NCBI GenBank assembly: GCA_036984305.1 | Contig: BQWY01000001.1 | Location: forward strand, 248,001-312,000 | DNA: 64,000 bases | Direction of reading: 5' to 3' | Source of the DNA: Nitrospira sp. | GTDB taxonomy: Bacteria > Nitrospirota > Nitrospiria > Nitrospirales > Nitrospiraceae | In this document: in pieces, positions 1 to 9,291 of the stretch | How positions within the stretch are numbered: position 1 is the stretch's first letter | Layout of the letters: each line of letters begins with the position of its first letter | The notes under the pieces: model-generated | Database searches by the model: none | Seen by the model: only the letters and a program-made list of their open reading frames with translations | Told to the model about the DNA's origin: nothing | Translations under genes and position numbers: made by a program

Positions 1-524
1 CTTCGAACGGGAAGACGGCCGGGTCGCAGGAGCAGGATGTCCGGTTAAGCGAAGTCATCGCATTTGTGCAATGGGCGCAGCCGGCCATGCGCTCCCTCTC
101 GCAAAATGACCCGCTCCCTGACTCTCCTTGCCTCCCTGACGGGATGGTTGCGGAGTGGGTGCAGACCATCTGTGATTTGCATGCTCGGCAACGCGAGCAT
201 GAAGCCGTGCAGCAGGATCTGCATGCGGACCTCGCCCAGCGGGATCTTCAACTACAGGAACTGCACGAGCAACTGAAGGCTGCCCAAGCCGGGCTCGCCG
301 AGGCTCGCCAGACGAACCAGCGGTTGGAGCGCGACATAGCAAGCTATGAACATGTCATGGCCAAGTTGAACGAGTTGTCCCAGAGCATGGCCCGATTCGA
401 TGGAGATATACAGACCATTGCGGGTGACATGGGTAAGAGCCAGCATCATCTCGAAGGTCTTGCCCACTCATTCCGTGAAGTTTTCCTGGTCCTTCAAGAC
501 CTTGCCAAGTCCCGTACGGGCTGA
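1..524 (+). CDS. C-terminal part of a coiled-coil protein (5' end outside window)
   Basis: The reading frame is open from the first base of the window, so the gene starts upstream. A GTG at 66 is only an internal possibility. The visible part is about 173 residues, rich in Gln, Glu, Leu and Ala with heptad-like spacing, indicating a long alpha-helical coiled coil through its middle. It ends in a short Leu/Val/Phe-rich helix and a basic tail. No catalytic motif or membrane segment is visible. It could be the C-terminal coiled coil of a larger protein whose other domains lie outside the window, so no function is assigned. Confidence 0.6.
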   Translation, partial: SNGKTAGSQEQDVRLSEVIAFVQWAQPAMRSLSQNDPLPDSPCLPDGMVAEWVQTICDLHARQREHEAVQQDLHADLAQRDLQLQELHEQLKAAQAGLAEARQTNQRLERDIASYEHVMAKLNELSQSMARFDGDIQTIAGDMGKSQHHLEGLAHSFREVFLVLQDLAKSRTG

Positions 525-656
525 GGCCTGTGCCGCTCCTTTCTTCCCAACATTCCGGCAAGGGTAGTCCGTCCCTCTTGCAAGCCCTGGGCTGACTTCG
601 GTAGAATCCCCCCTGATTCTGGTCGAAGTTTGAGCGATCTAAGAGGAGGAGAGGGT

Positions 657-833
657 ATGTTTCAGCGGATGCTAGGGATAGCCACGTTCTCGCTTGTGAA
701 CGTTTCCGCCGCGCTGGCGAACGTGTCGGAAGGGCCCCCGGACTATAGCGGTATCACGGGGATGTATTACACGCTGATCGGGCTGGTCCTCGCGTACGGC
801 GTGTACGACACGTTTTTCAAGAAGTCGTCGTAA
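657..833 (+). CDS. Small membrane protein, 58 aa
   Basis: The start is fixed by the purine-rich Shine-Dalgarno AAGAGGAGGAGAGG just before ATG 657. The upstream in-frame start at 630 lies before this site. The N-terminus (MFQRMLGIATFSLVNVSAALA) looks like a signal peptide or first membrane helix with a plausible AxA-type cleavage region. A second hydrophobic helix (about residues 35-50) is followed by a basic tail, FFKKSS. The topology suggests a small inner-membrane protein with a cytoplasmic C-terminus. It is followed by a strong terminator, so it is probably transcribed alone. I do not recognise the family. Confidence 0.6.
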   Translation: MFQRMLGIATFSLVNVSAALANVSEGPPDYSGITGMYYTLIGLVLAYGVYDTFFKKSS

Positions 834-858
834 GCGTTCGGCCTTCGCCTCAGTCTTG

Positions 859-906
859 ACGCCCGCGGGCCGGCTCCCTGCTGAGCCTTGCGGGCGTTTA
901 CTTTTT
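859..906. terminator. Intrinsic terminator between convergent genes
   Basis: ACGCCCGC at 859-866 pairs with GCGGGCGT at 890-897. A nested GGCTC/GAGCC stem lies inside and a T-rich tract follows at 898-906. It sits between the small membrane protein and the convergent esterase gene and could serve both strands, although the T-tract favours plus-strand termination. Confidence 0.75.
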
Positions 907-1586
907 CACGGCGGGTCTGGTGACTGAGCGTTGAATTTTTCGAGAAGCGGGCGGATCACCTGGTACACCGTTTCGGCGACCAGTCGATACCCGTCCTCGG
1001 TCGGATGGATCCCGTCAGCCTGATTCAGGGCCGGACGGGCGGCCACTCCCTCCAAGAAGAACGCAATCAACGGCAGCCGGTAGCGGGTGGCAAGGGCGGG
1101 GTAGAGCCGTTCGAAACCGGTTGTGTAGTCTTCGCCATAATTCGGCGGAAGCTTCATCCCCGCGAGCACGACGTGGACCTTGGCTTCGAGCAGGCGTTCT
1201 ATAATTTCCGCGAGATTCTGGCGGGTCTGAGCCAGGCTGAGACCCCGGAGTCCGTCGTTCGCGCCCAACTCCAGGACGACGATCTGCGGGCGACTTTTTA
1301 GTATCCACTGAACGCGTCGGACCCCGCCTGCCGTCGTATCGCCGCTCACGCCCGCGTTGACAACCTGGTAGTGAAGACCTTCCGCGTTCAGACGTTTTTC
1401 CAACTGCGCCGGATACGCGCGTTCTCGTGACACGCCCAGACCCGCCGTCAGGCTGTCTCCGAACGCCACGATTTTCTGACGTTCACCTGGCTCACGACCT
1501 GGCCCGGCATCGGGCCAGAGAAGCGGCAGTCCCGCCGTGCTGAGCACGATCGCAATCAGAGGGAGAAATCTCAGGCGAGGCTTCAT
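906..1586 (-). CDS. tesA: TesA-like SGNH/GDSL esterase (arylesterase / lysophospholipase)
   Basis: This is a periplasmic serine hydrolase of about 226 residues. Met at 1586 puts a hydrophobic signal peptide at the N-terminus; the longer frame to 1613 adds nine unlikely residues. SGNH blocks are visible in order: block I FGDSLTAGLG with the nucleophilic Ser, block II NAGVSGDTT, block III GAND, and block V DGIHPTEDGY with the catalytic Asp and His. The family hydrolyses acyl-CoA, lysophospholipid and aryl esters. It is divergent from the YbbA/YbbP-type ABC exporter genes. That tesA-ybbA-ybbP neighbourhood is widespread in bacteria and supports the assignment. Confidence 0.88.
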   Translation of the reverse strand: MKPRLRFLPLIAIVLSTAGLPLLWPDAGPGREPGERQKIVAFGDSLTAGLGVSRERAYPAQLEKRLNAEGLHYQVVNAGVSGDTTAGGVRRVQWILKSRPQIVVLELGANDGLRGLSLAQTRQNLAEIIERLLEAKVHVVLAGMKLPPNYGEDYTTGFERLYPALATRYRLPLIAFFLEGVAARPALNQADGIHPTEDGYRLVAETVYQVIRPLLEKFNAQSPDPP

Positions 1587-1641
1587 CCTGTCAGTATAAT
1601 ATGAGACATGCACTCGGGACAGGACGTTTCACGAGGTCGGT

Positions 1642-2346
1642 ATGATTCGCGTTCGTAATGTGGTCATGCAGTTGGCCGGCGGCGGGCATACGTTGACCAT
1701 TCTGGATCACGTGTCCCTCGAAATTCCCGATAAGCAGACAGTGGCAATCGTGGGAGCGTCCGGCAGCGGAAAGTCTACGCTGCTTGGGTTGATGGCAGGT
1801 CTGGATCGGCCGACTGCCGGATCGATCGAAGTCCAAGGTGTTGACCTGGCGACCCTCTCGGAGAGCGCCCTGGCAGAATTTAGACGCGATACCATCGGCT
1901 ATGTTTTCCAAGCCTTTCATCTGATTCCGACGCTCACGGCGCTCGAAAATGTTGCCGTGCCGCTTGAACTGAAACGTGACGGCCGTGCTCACGGGGAAGC
2001 CTCCGATCTTCTCGCCTCCGTGGGGCTCGGTGACCGCCAGCATCATTATCCCGTGCAGTTGTCAGGGGGCGAACAACAGCGCGTCGCCGTGGCTCGTGCG
2101 TTTGCCTGCCGACCGCCGCTGTTACTTGCAGACGAGCCGACGGGCAACCTGGATTCCTCCACCGGGAACCAAATCCTGAACCTGCTACTGGATCTTCATC
2201 GGGATGCCGGGACCACGCTCGTTCTGGTCACGCATGAGGTGGCGATTGCCGAACAAATGGAGCGGATCGTGACCATGAGAGACGGCCGCATCGAATCCGA
2301 TTCCGCCGGTAGGCCTGAAAAATCGAACCCGGAGGGAAAATCCTGA
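1642..2346 (+). CDS. ybbA: ABC transporter ATP-binding protein (YbbA/LolD type)
   Basis: This 234-residue nucleotide-binding subunit has a Walker A (GASGSGKST, about residues 36-44), a Q-loop ([10 protein letters not shown]), an ABC signature (LSGGEQQR) and a Walker B with catalytic Glu ([12 protein letters not shown]). The GNLD extension is typical of the LolD/MacB/FtsE type VII exporter class. It energises the FtsX-type permease encoded 17 bases downstream. The ATG at 1642 gives the family-typical start. Substrates of YbbAP are not settled; it may extract lipids or other hydrophobic molecules from the inner membrane. Confidence 0.92.
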   Translation: MIRVRNVVMQLAGGGHTLTILDHVSLEIPDKQTVAIVGASGSGKSTLLGLMAGLDRPTAGSIEVQGVDLATLSESALAEFRRDTIGYVFQAFHLIPTLTALENVAVPLELKRDGRAHGEASDLLASVGLGDRQHHYPVQLSGGEQQRVAVARAFACRPPLLLADEPTGNLDSSTGNQILNLLLDLHRDAGTTLVLVTHEVAIAEQMERIVTMRDGRIESDSAGRPEKSNPEGKS

Positions 2347-2363
2347 CGTCCTTCGCCTGGAAG

Positions 2364-5006
2364 ATGGCTTGGCGGGAAACGCGGGCCGCGTGGCGGCATT
2401 TCGTCTACTTCGTGTTCAGCATTGCCGTGGGTGTGGGAGCCCTTGTCACGGTGGCGGTATTCGCGTCCAACGTCGAGCAGACCGTCACACGGGAAGCGCG
2501 GGGCCTGCTCGGCGGGGATCTTGAAGTGCGCACATCCCGCCCGCTCAATGCGGAGGGTGCCGCAGTGCTCTCCTCCCTGTCGGAACGCGGGTACCGACAG
2601 ACCCATGTGAGCGAACTGATCGCGATGACGGCAGTTCCGACTGCCGGCGGAGCCCCCCAAAGCGGGCAGGGTAATCAACTGGTCGAACTGAAGGCAGTTG
2701 AGGCGGCTTACCCTCTCTACGGCGCGGTTTCGGTCGAACCGTCCAAGCCGCTCTCCGTGCTGCTCGCATCAGACGAACAATGTGGAACTATCCCATGCCC
2801 AGGCGCCGTCGTCCAACAGTCGCTGCTGATTCGACTGGGGCTGCGTACGGGGGACGCGCTCAAGATCGGGGCGGCCTCTTTCGTCATTCGGGGGATTCTT
2901 ACCAAGGAACCGGATCGAATGGCGAACGCATTCAGCCTCGGTCCCCGCGTGATGATCTCGCAAGAAGGGCTCCGGCTGGCCGAGCTTGTGAAACCGGGAA
3001 GTCGCGTTCGTGAGCGGTACCTCATACGCATGGAGCGCGGTGATCCTCAGCTGCTGGTGCAGGAATTGCGGGGGCGGCTGGCAACGTCTTCTGCCCGTGT
3101 GTCGAGCTTCCGGGAGGCGCAACCCCAACTCAAGCGTTTTCTCGAGCAGTTGACGCGCTATCTTGGGCTGGTCGGTTTGACAGCACTTTTTGTGGGAGGG
3201 ATCGGTGTCGCCACGACTGTCCATGCGTTCATACGGGAAAAACTTCAGAGCATCGCCATTCTCAAAACGCTCGGTGCGGGTACTTCCATCATCGTGGGGA
3301 TGTACGTGGTTCAGGCAGTGCTGCTCGCCTCCGTGGGCAGCCTACTGGGGTCACTGTTCGGATTGGGGGCCCAACATGTTCTGCCGGGATTGCTGCGATC
3401 GGTGTTTGCGTCCGATCTCCTGGATCAACTCGGCTTTACCACGCAACTGAACCTGGCGACGCTGCTGGTCGTCTCAAAAGGGCTCTTGCTCGGCATCCTG
3501 ACGGCCCTATTATTTACGCTCTGGCCGGTCTTGAAGATCCGTGACATCCGTCCCTCCGTGATTCTTCGACGCGTGACGATTGCGAGCGAGCAGATGCCGA
3601 GCGTCTACGCTCGGAGTGGATTGCGCTCCTGGAGGTCGTCGGCGCCTGATGCGGTGCGATGGGGAATAGGGCTCGGAATTCTCCTTGGCTTGACGGGATT
3701 AGCCATCTGGCAGGCTGGATCATGGCGGGTCGGGCTCGTGTACCTGACGGGTCTTCTCGGCGCGGTGATGGTGCTCAATGTCGTGGCACGGTGGCTCATT
3801 TCCGGACTCCAATGGCTGCCCCCAGCCCGCTCCCTCGTGTTGCGTTATGCCATACGGAATATCTACCGCCCTGGCAGTCAGGCGGTCGGCGTCATGATGG
3901 CAGTGGGCTTGGCGTTGACGGTCATCGTGTCCGTCTCTCTCATGGAGCGAGCGTTAGTCGAGCAGGTCGCGAGCAATCGCCCGGAGGACGCGCCGACGTT
4001 TTTCTTTATCGATATTCAGCCTGACCAGAAGGAGGGAGTACTGGAGGTACTCCAACGGCATACCGGGGCACGAGACCTTGAAGCGATCCCCCTTCTTCGC
4101 TCGCGTCTCGTCTCGGTCAATGGAGATCGGATTGTCGCTGAGCCCGACGAGGACGTGGCCGGTGACCGACCGGAGGAGCGGCGACGGCAGTGGTATCAGA
4201 CTCGCGAATACGTGCTCACAATGCTCGATGGACTTCCCAAAGACAACGTGGTGGTGCAGGGAAAATGGTGGAAACCTGGGGACGTGTTCGACATACCGCG
4301 CGTGTCGATTGAGGAAGAGGCGGCTCGCCATCTTGGTCTGGAGGTTGGGTCACGCCTCGCCGTCGACATCCAAGGTGCGATCGTCGAGGCCGAGGTGAGC
4401 AGTGTCCGCAAGGTTGAGTGGGGTAATCTCTCGACGAATTTTTACATGATTTTCTCGCCTGGTAGTTTAGAGGGAGCTCCGTTCACCTATGTCGCAACCG
4501 TTCGGACGGAGGCCCGCCAAGACGTTCCGCTGCTACGAGAGCTTGTCGCCCGGTATCCCAACGTGACGGGTATTCACATGGGGGACGTGCTGGAAGGGTT
4601 CGCCCGCATGCTGGACCGCCTCGCGTTGGCCATTCGAGCGGTGGCGGTGTTCAGTTTGGTGTCGGGTGCCCTGGTGATGGCCACGGCCTTGTCCGCGACG
4701 CGATACCGTCGACTCTACGAATCCGTCATCTTGAAGGCGCTGGGAGGTTCGCGCGGCCTCATCCTTCGCGCATTTGCATCCGAGTACGCACTCCTCGGGT
4801 TCATTGCGGGGCTGGCCGGGCTATTTCTGGCCAATCTACTTTCGTGGGGGCTACTTAGCTATTTGTTCGACCTGGCGTGGTCGTTTCAACCCGAATTGTT
4901 GATGGTCGGTCTCCTCCTGACGACGGCCCTCACCGTGGCCGTGGGTTTCTTTGGAACGTTCGGTCTGCTGGGACGGCGCCCGCTGGCAGTGCTTCGATAC
5001 GAATAA
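2364..5006 (+). CDS. ybbP: Large FtsX-family ABC permease (YbbP type)
   Basis: This 880-residue membrane protein partners the preceding ATPase. It has an N-terminal transmembrane helix (about residues 17-36), a long periplasmic region, and three helices near 275-400 forming the first FtsX domain. A middle membrane pair near 435-475, a second periplasmic region and three C-terminal helices follow. This duplicated MacB/FtsX arrangement is that of YbbP. The start is uncertain. The good Shine-Dalgarno GGAGGGAAA at 2331 sits too far from ATG 2364, and an in-frame CTG at 2343 would add seven residues beginning TSFAWK. It lies in an operon with the ATPase. Confidence 0.88.
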   Translation: MAWRETRAAWRHFVYFVFSIAVGVGALVTVAVFASNVEQTVTREARGLLGGDLEVRTSRPLNAEGAAVLSSLSERGYRQTHVSELIAMTAVPTAGGAPQSGQGNQLVELKAVEAAYPLYGAVSVEPSKPLSVLLASDEQCGTIPCPGAVVQQSLLIRLGLRTGDALKIGAASFVIRGILTKEPDRMANAFSLGPRVMISQEGLRLAELVKPGSRVRERYLIRMERGDPQLLVQELRGRLATSSARVSSFREAQPQLKRFLEQLTRYLGLVGLTALFVGGIGVATTVHAFIREKLQSIAILKTLGAGTSIIVGMYVVQAVLLASVGSLLGSLFGLGAQHVLPGLLRSVFASDLLDQLGFTTQLNLATLLVVSKGLLLGILTALLFTLWPVLKIRDIRPSVILRRVTIASEQMPSVYARSGLRSWRSSAPDAVRWGIGLGILLGLTGLAIWQAGSWRVGLVYLTGLLGAVMVLNVVARWLISGLQWLPPARSLVLRYAIRNIYRPGSQAVGVMMAVGLALTVIVSVSLMERALVEQVASNRPEDAPTFFFIDIQPDQKEGVLEVLQRHTGARDLEAIPLLRSRLVSVNGDRIVAEPDEDVAGDRPEERRRQWYQTREYVLTMLDGLPKDNVVVQGKWWKPGDVFDIPRVSIEEEAARHLGLEVGSRLAVDIQGAIVEAEVSSVRKVEWGNLSTNFYMIFSPGSLEGAPFTYVATVRTEARQDVPLLRELVARYPNVTGIHMGDVLEGFARMLDRLALAIRAVAVFSLVSGALVMATALSATRYRRLYESVILKALGGSRGLILRAFASEYALLGFIAGLAGLFLANLLSWGLLSYLFDLAWSFQPELLMVGLLLTTALTVAVGFFGTFGLLGRRPLAVLRYE

Positions 5007-5064
5007 TCTCCCAAACCGCAATCAGTGGCACTCTCACCCCGCGTTTTCTACCCGCGAGGGGGTT

Positions 5065-5574
5065 TCAGGCGGACACGCAGCCGCTTTCGGCTTCCTTCAG
5101 ATAAAGGTCCATGACGCGCCCGATCCTGCGCTCTTCGCATCGCGCCAACTTCACAAACCGCAACCCCGCTGTCCCGGAATCGCTGGAGCGCACAACCGCG
5201 CCGTCCACGGTAATCGGCAGTCCGTATGGAGAAGGTTGAAACTCGAGCGCGAGCCGCACTCCCAGCGGAAGCGTGGCCTCGGTCCGTATTCTGCATCCGC
5301 GGATCGTCAGATTCAGCAACGTTCCTTCCTCGGTCGGACTTTCCTCTGGCGCAGAGGCCAACCGGAACCAGACGGGGTATATGACTGCGAGACGCTCATA
5401 GCTACGGCGCGTCGGAAGCAGCCTGCGTCGAATCCATACCGGAAAGCGATAGGCGCACAATTGACACCGAAGGTAGTAGATGGTGAAAAACCTGAGACAA
5501 CGATCGGCCAGGGAGCGGCTGGGTGATAGCCGAATTTTTGTGCTGCGGCATTGGGGGCACGAACGAGTAGTCAT
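5065..5574 (-). CDS. PilZ-domain protein with N-terminal zinc ribbon
   Basis: About 169 residues, taking the Met at 5574 directly before the zinc-ribbon part. The N-terminus has CPQC, and a second pair (RCQLC) follows about 30 residues later, giving four cysteines that could bind zinc. The C-terminal half is a PilZ-like barrel with RxxxR (RSYER) and an N-x-T-x-x-G motif (NLTIRG), the loops that bind cyclic di-GMP in the family. Thr replaces the usual Ser. It likely senses cyclic di-GMP and passes the signal to an unknown partner. It is convergent with the ABC permease gene. The longer frame to 5643 is not needed. Confidence 0.72.
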   Translation of the reverse strand: MTTRSCPQCRSTKIRLSPSRSLADRCLRFFTIYYLRCQLCAYRFPVWIRRRLLPTRRSYERLAVIYPVWFRLASAPEESPTEEGTLLNLTIRGCRIRTEATLPLGVRLALEFQPSPYGLPITVDGAVVRSSDSGTAGLRFVKLARCEERRIGRVMDLYLKEAESGCVSA

Positions 5575-5770
5575 CTGGCCACCGATCGACACGAATTTCG
5601 GTTTCGAGAGCGACCAGGCTACCCTATCGAGTACATGGGGCACATGCCAATCCCTCGAAAGTGAGGGATCGTCGGAGGCTCCGATCTGCAGTTCAGTCCG
5701 ATGGCCGACGGCACTCCTGCCTGGTCAGTGCGGGAAGTGAGACCTTTCAGTCTCTTCCGCCGGAGTTAGC

Positions 5771-8596
5771 CTAGCGAGTCGAGGAAATGCGGGCGACATA
5801 ACGGTGAAGCGCAGGTCCTGCCCGACCCCGAAACGCGACTGCGATACGCAATTGCTCGAGCGTTTGGGCCATGGCTTTTCCGCCTAAATCGATGCGCTGG
5901 CGCTTGACGAAGCGATGCACGTCGCGCTCCAGCGCCGCGTCTGCGTGAGATGGCAGGTGTGCGAACAGCCGGCGCAATCCATTGGCGGGAAACCGTGTGG
6001 ACAACGTCGCCCACTGCTTTTTGACAAAGGCCCACGCGAGATCGCGGCCGTGTGTGCTCGAGAGCAAGGCACCGATCACCGTCGCGCCGTCGTGTGCACG
6101 GATGTCCTCGCTCAACGACCGCTCCAGTGTTCGTGTGACGAGTGTGGCGGAACGGAATCCCGTTAGACCAATGAGATAACGACGTTCGTCTTGGGGAGTC
6201 TGTGCCGCTTGAAAACGATCGAAAAATTCGTCGTACCGCCGTTCATCGCCGGTAAATGCCACGATGTCGATGAGCGCTGGAATCAGATTTGGATCCACGG
6301 CCTCAGAGCCGTCCCGCACTTCCCCGTACAGGATATTCGCTTGTGCCTGTGTCGCCGGGTCGTTAGCCAGCGTTCCCAAGGTAGCAATCATGTCCCCGCG
6401 GAGTTCACGGGTCAGGTCGTCGTCGTCGGGCCGCGCTGTCCATCCCAGGTGGGCGATCTTCCCGGCAAGACGAGCCCGGAGAATGCGCTCGTATCCCGCA
6501 CGATCCGCCGGCGCGACACCAGCATCGATCCGTTCGAATGAGGAGAGCAAGATTGACCAGACATGCGGACTTGGGTCATTGGCGAAGCGCGTCGTCAGGT
6601 CGAGGTACTCTCCGACTGGCGTGAGTCCCGCGCAGCACATGGCCCAGGCGTCGTTGATGAGGTTGAATCGATCGATCGGAGGCAAACCGTCCGGCAGCTT
6701 GGCGAGGAGGCGCTCCAGCAACTCCGGCGCATACCGGACGCGGTAGTATCCATGACCGCCCGGGTTCAGGAGAACCGCGTCGAAGTCGGAAGGCAGCGGC
6801 CACTGTGCTTCGACCGAATCCAACAGGCGGCGCTCGACGAGAGTCTCGTGCGACGTTGAGACGGACAGTTGGAGGGGCACTTGCCAGAGCGCCGTGGTCT
6901 TTCGCGTCTTTCCAGATGCGCTGGCCGGCTGCTTCAAATACGTGAACCGCTGTTGCCTGACGGTCAACCGGCGTTGGCGATTAAGTGAGACCGTGAGGAG
7001 GGGATAGCCCGGCGCAAAGACCCACTGGTGCATCACGTCCGCGATCGGCTGCTGCGAAGCCTCACCCAGGGCATTCCAAAGATCGACGGTTTCGGTATTT
7101 CCGTAGGCGTGCGTTTGAAGATACTGGCGCACCCCGTCGCGAAACACCGTCGGACCAAGGTATTGCTCCAGCATGCGTAGGACCGCGGCGCCTTTTTGAT
7201 AGGTGAGCACGTCGAACATCGCCCCGAGATCCTTGACCGCACGGACCGGAAACTCGACCGCACGCGAGGCATGGAGCCCGTCGATGGACATCGCGGAGGC
7301 GCGAGCGAGTGCGAACGCATCCCAGCGTTTCCATTCCGGTTTCCAGACATCGACCGCGACAACCTCCAGGAAGGTGGCGAACGCTTCGTTGAGCCACAGC
7401 CCATTCCACCAGGACATGGTTACGAGATCGCCGAACCACATGTGAGCATTTTCGTGGCAGACGACGTCGGCCAATCCTTCCAACTCCCCATGTGTGGCCC
7501 GCGCGGGGTCTACCAAAAGGGCGCTTTCTCTGAACGTGATCGCCCCCAGATTTTCCATGGCGCCATGCGAGAAATCCGGGATGGCAATGAGGTCGAGCTT
7601 GTCTCCTGGATAGGGAAGGCCGTAGTACTCCTCGAAAAATCGAAGGGAAAAGGCGGCGAGCTCCTGTCCATAGGCTGCCAGATGGGTTTTCCCCGGTACC
7701 GTCCAAACCCGTATGGGCGTCTGTCCGACGTATGTCGCCGCAGTGCCTTCCAACCGCCCGACGACGAAGGCAAGCAGATAGGTCGGCATGACGATCGTAT
7801 CCGCGAACTGTATGATGGTTTTCTGCCCCTGGCGTATGTGGGACACGGCCTGTGTATTGGACAAGGCGGTGAGAAATTGATCGACCACCAGCGTGAGAGA
7901 GAACACAGCCTTGAAGTCGGGTTCGTCCCAACAGGGGAATGCTCTTCTGGCATCGGCCGCCTCGAATTGGGTGACGGCCAGTGTCTGTCGTGCGCCCCGT
8001 ACATCCGTGAACGAGCTGCGATAGAACCCGTGCAACTGGTCGTTGAGTTGCCCTCTAAAGCGCATCCTTAGGACCCACGATCCTGGTTGGATGGGGTGCG
8101 ACAATATGAGGCGGCATCGCTCGATGTCGGAGAGCGGTTGGATGCGAGCCGGTTGGGGGGAGCTATCCGCGCCACTCAGCGAGGCCTCGGAAATCTCAAG
8201 ATCAACGGCGTTGAGCAGGATCTCGCGCGCAGGACGCGTCACCGTCAGCGTAATACTTGCCTGACCTTCGAAGGTGTCCGTTGCAAAATCGGGCGCGAAG
8301 GACAGGTCGTAGCGAGACGGACGAATATGCCTAGGTAGCCGGTTCTTATCGCGAAATGGGTCGTCTGTCGCCGTGGATCGCGTCGAAGACATGGATGCCT
8401 GCGCCAATGTGTGCACAGAGGGGAATAGGCCGATCCAGCGGGTACCTGTGCCGACAGGGCATGCAGCCGATAACCAAGCCGCGGCGAATGAGCGCAGGGC
8501 CTCTCGTCTCGTCAGTTCGATTCGTACCGCATCACCTGGACGTCGTGTCGTCGTATCGACCACGTCGCCCATAACCCGCCGTGACGGTTCCGCCAT
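5771..8596 (-). CDS. Exported M1-family metallo-aminopeptidase
   Basis: This 941-residue zinc aminopeptidase removes N-terminal residues from peptides. The M1 signatures are clear: the exopeptidase motif GAMEN near residue 344, HENAH (HExxH) near 379, and the third zinc ligand in NEAF about 19 residues on. A large ERAP1-like helical C-terminal domain fills the rest. The N-terminus carries a twin-arginine-like segment (TRREALRSF, near residue 30) before a hydrophobic stretch, so it may be a Tat substrate. It starts five bases after rpiA and is probably translated in the same operon as the sugar-phosphate genes, an unusual pairing. Confidence 0.9.
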   Translation of the reverse strand: MAEPSRRVMGDVVDTTTRRPGDAVRIELTRREALRSFAAAWLSAACPVGTGTRWIGLFPSVHTLAQASMSSTRSTATDDPFRDKNRLPRHIRPSRYDLSFAPDFATDTFEGQASITLTVTRPAREILLNAVDLEISEASLSGADSSPQPARIQPLSDIERCRLILSHPIQPGSWVLRMRFRGQLNDQLHGFYRSSFTDVRGARQTLAVTQFEAADARRAFPCWDEPDFKAVFSLTLVVDQFLTALSNTQAVSHIRQGQKTIIQFADTIVMPTYLLAFVVGRLEGTAATYVGQTPIRVWTVPGKTHLAAYGQELAAFSLRFFEEYYGLPYPGDKLDLIAIPDFSHGAMENLGAITFRESALLVDPARATHGELEGLADVVCHENAHMWFGDLVTMSWWNGLWLNEAFATFLEVVAVDVWKPEWKRWDAFALARASAMSIDGLHASRAVEFPVRAVKDLGAMFDVLTYQKGAAVLRMLEQYLGPTVFRDGVRQYLQTHAYGNTETVDLWNALGEASQQPIADVMHQWVFAPGYPLLTVSLNRQRRLTVRQQRFTYLKQPASASGKTRKTTALWQVPLQLSVSTSHETLVERRLLDSVEAQWPLPSDFDAVLLNPGGHGYYRVRYAPELLERLLAKLPDGLPPIDRFNLINDAWAMCCAGLTPVGEYLDLTTRFANDPSPHVWSILLSSFERIDAGVAPADRAGYERILRARLAGKIAHLGWTARPDDDDLTRELRGDMIATLGTLANDPATQAQANILYGEVRDGSEAVDPNLIPALIDIVAFTGDERRYDEFFDRFQAAQTPQDERRYLIGLTGFRSATLVTRTLERSLSEDIRAHDGATVIGALLSSTHGRDLAWAFVKKQWATLSTRFPANGLRRLFAHLPSHADAALERDVHRFVKRQRIDLGGKAMAQTLEQLRIAVAFRGRAGPALHRYVARISSTR

Positions 8597-8601
8597 CGAG
8601 G

Positions 8602-9291
8602 TTACGACGGAGAGTGAATCGTGACACCGTCCGGGGCTCCCACAATGAGGATACTCGTCCGGCCGATAAACAAGCCGGTTTCAACGACCCCAGGTATCTG
8701 ATTCAATCGTGCTTCGAGCTCCGCCGGCCGGTGAATGGCGCCGAGATGGAGATCCACAATATAGTGTCCGGCCTCGGTTTGAAACACCCGTCCATTGCGC
8801 TCGCGTAACACGGCCCGGCCCTCGACGGCCTCGATGTGCCGCGCCGTGCTTCCCCAGCCGAAGGGAACCACCTCAATCGGGAGAGGGAACGAGGTGCCCA
8901 AATGCGGCACTTGTTTTGTATGATCGACCACAACGACGAACTGTCGCGCCGAGGCGGCCACGATTTTCTCCTTGAGCAGCGCGCCGCCCCCCCCCTTGAG
9001 GAGATTCAACTGTGGGTCGACCTGATCTGCTCCATCGATCGCCACGTCGATGGTCCATGCGTCATCCGTTTCGATCAATGGAATACCGGCTTGTGTGGCC
9101 AGCGCCGCGGTTTCAAGGGAGGTTGCGACGCCGCAAATTTTGAGTCCGGCTCGCACACGTTCGCCGAGTCCGGCCAGCACGTGTTTGGCGGTTGAGCCGG
9201 TCCCCAGCCCCACGACCATTCCATCGCGTACGAAGTCGATCGCCTTCAGGGCCGCCTGCCGCTTGAGAGCATCGAGACCGACGGATGTCAT
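8602..9291 (-). CDS. rpiA: Ribose-5-phosphate isomerase A
   Basis: This enzyme interconverts ribose 5-phosphate and ribulose 5-phosphate in the non-oxidative pentose phosphate pathway and feeds nucleotide synthesis. At 229 residues it has normal RpiA length. Family motifs are visible: the phosphate-binding GLGTGSTA, the active-site DGADQVD, the GGGGAL(L)KEK loop with the catalytic Glu and Lys, and VDHTKQV. Its start overlaps the end of glk by four bases (ATGA), implying translational coupling. It belongs to the operon with pgl, glk and the M1 peptidase. Confidence 0.95.
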   Translation of the reverse strand: MTSVGLDALKRQAALKAIDFVRDGMVVGLGTGSTAKHVLAGLGERVRAGLKICGVATSLETAALATQAGIPLIETDDAWTIDVAIDGADQVDPQLNLLKGGGGALLKEKIVAASARQFVVVVDHTKQVPHLGTSFPLPIEVVPFGWGSTARHIEAVEGRAVLRERNGRVFQTEAGHYIVDLHLGAIHRPAELEARLNQIPGVVETGLFIGRTSILIVGAPDGVTIHSPS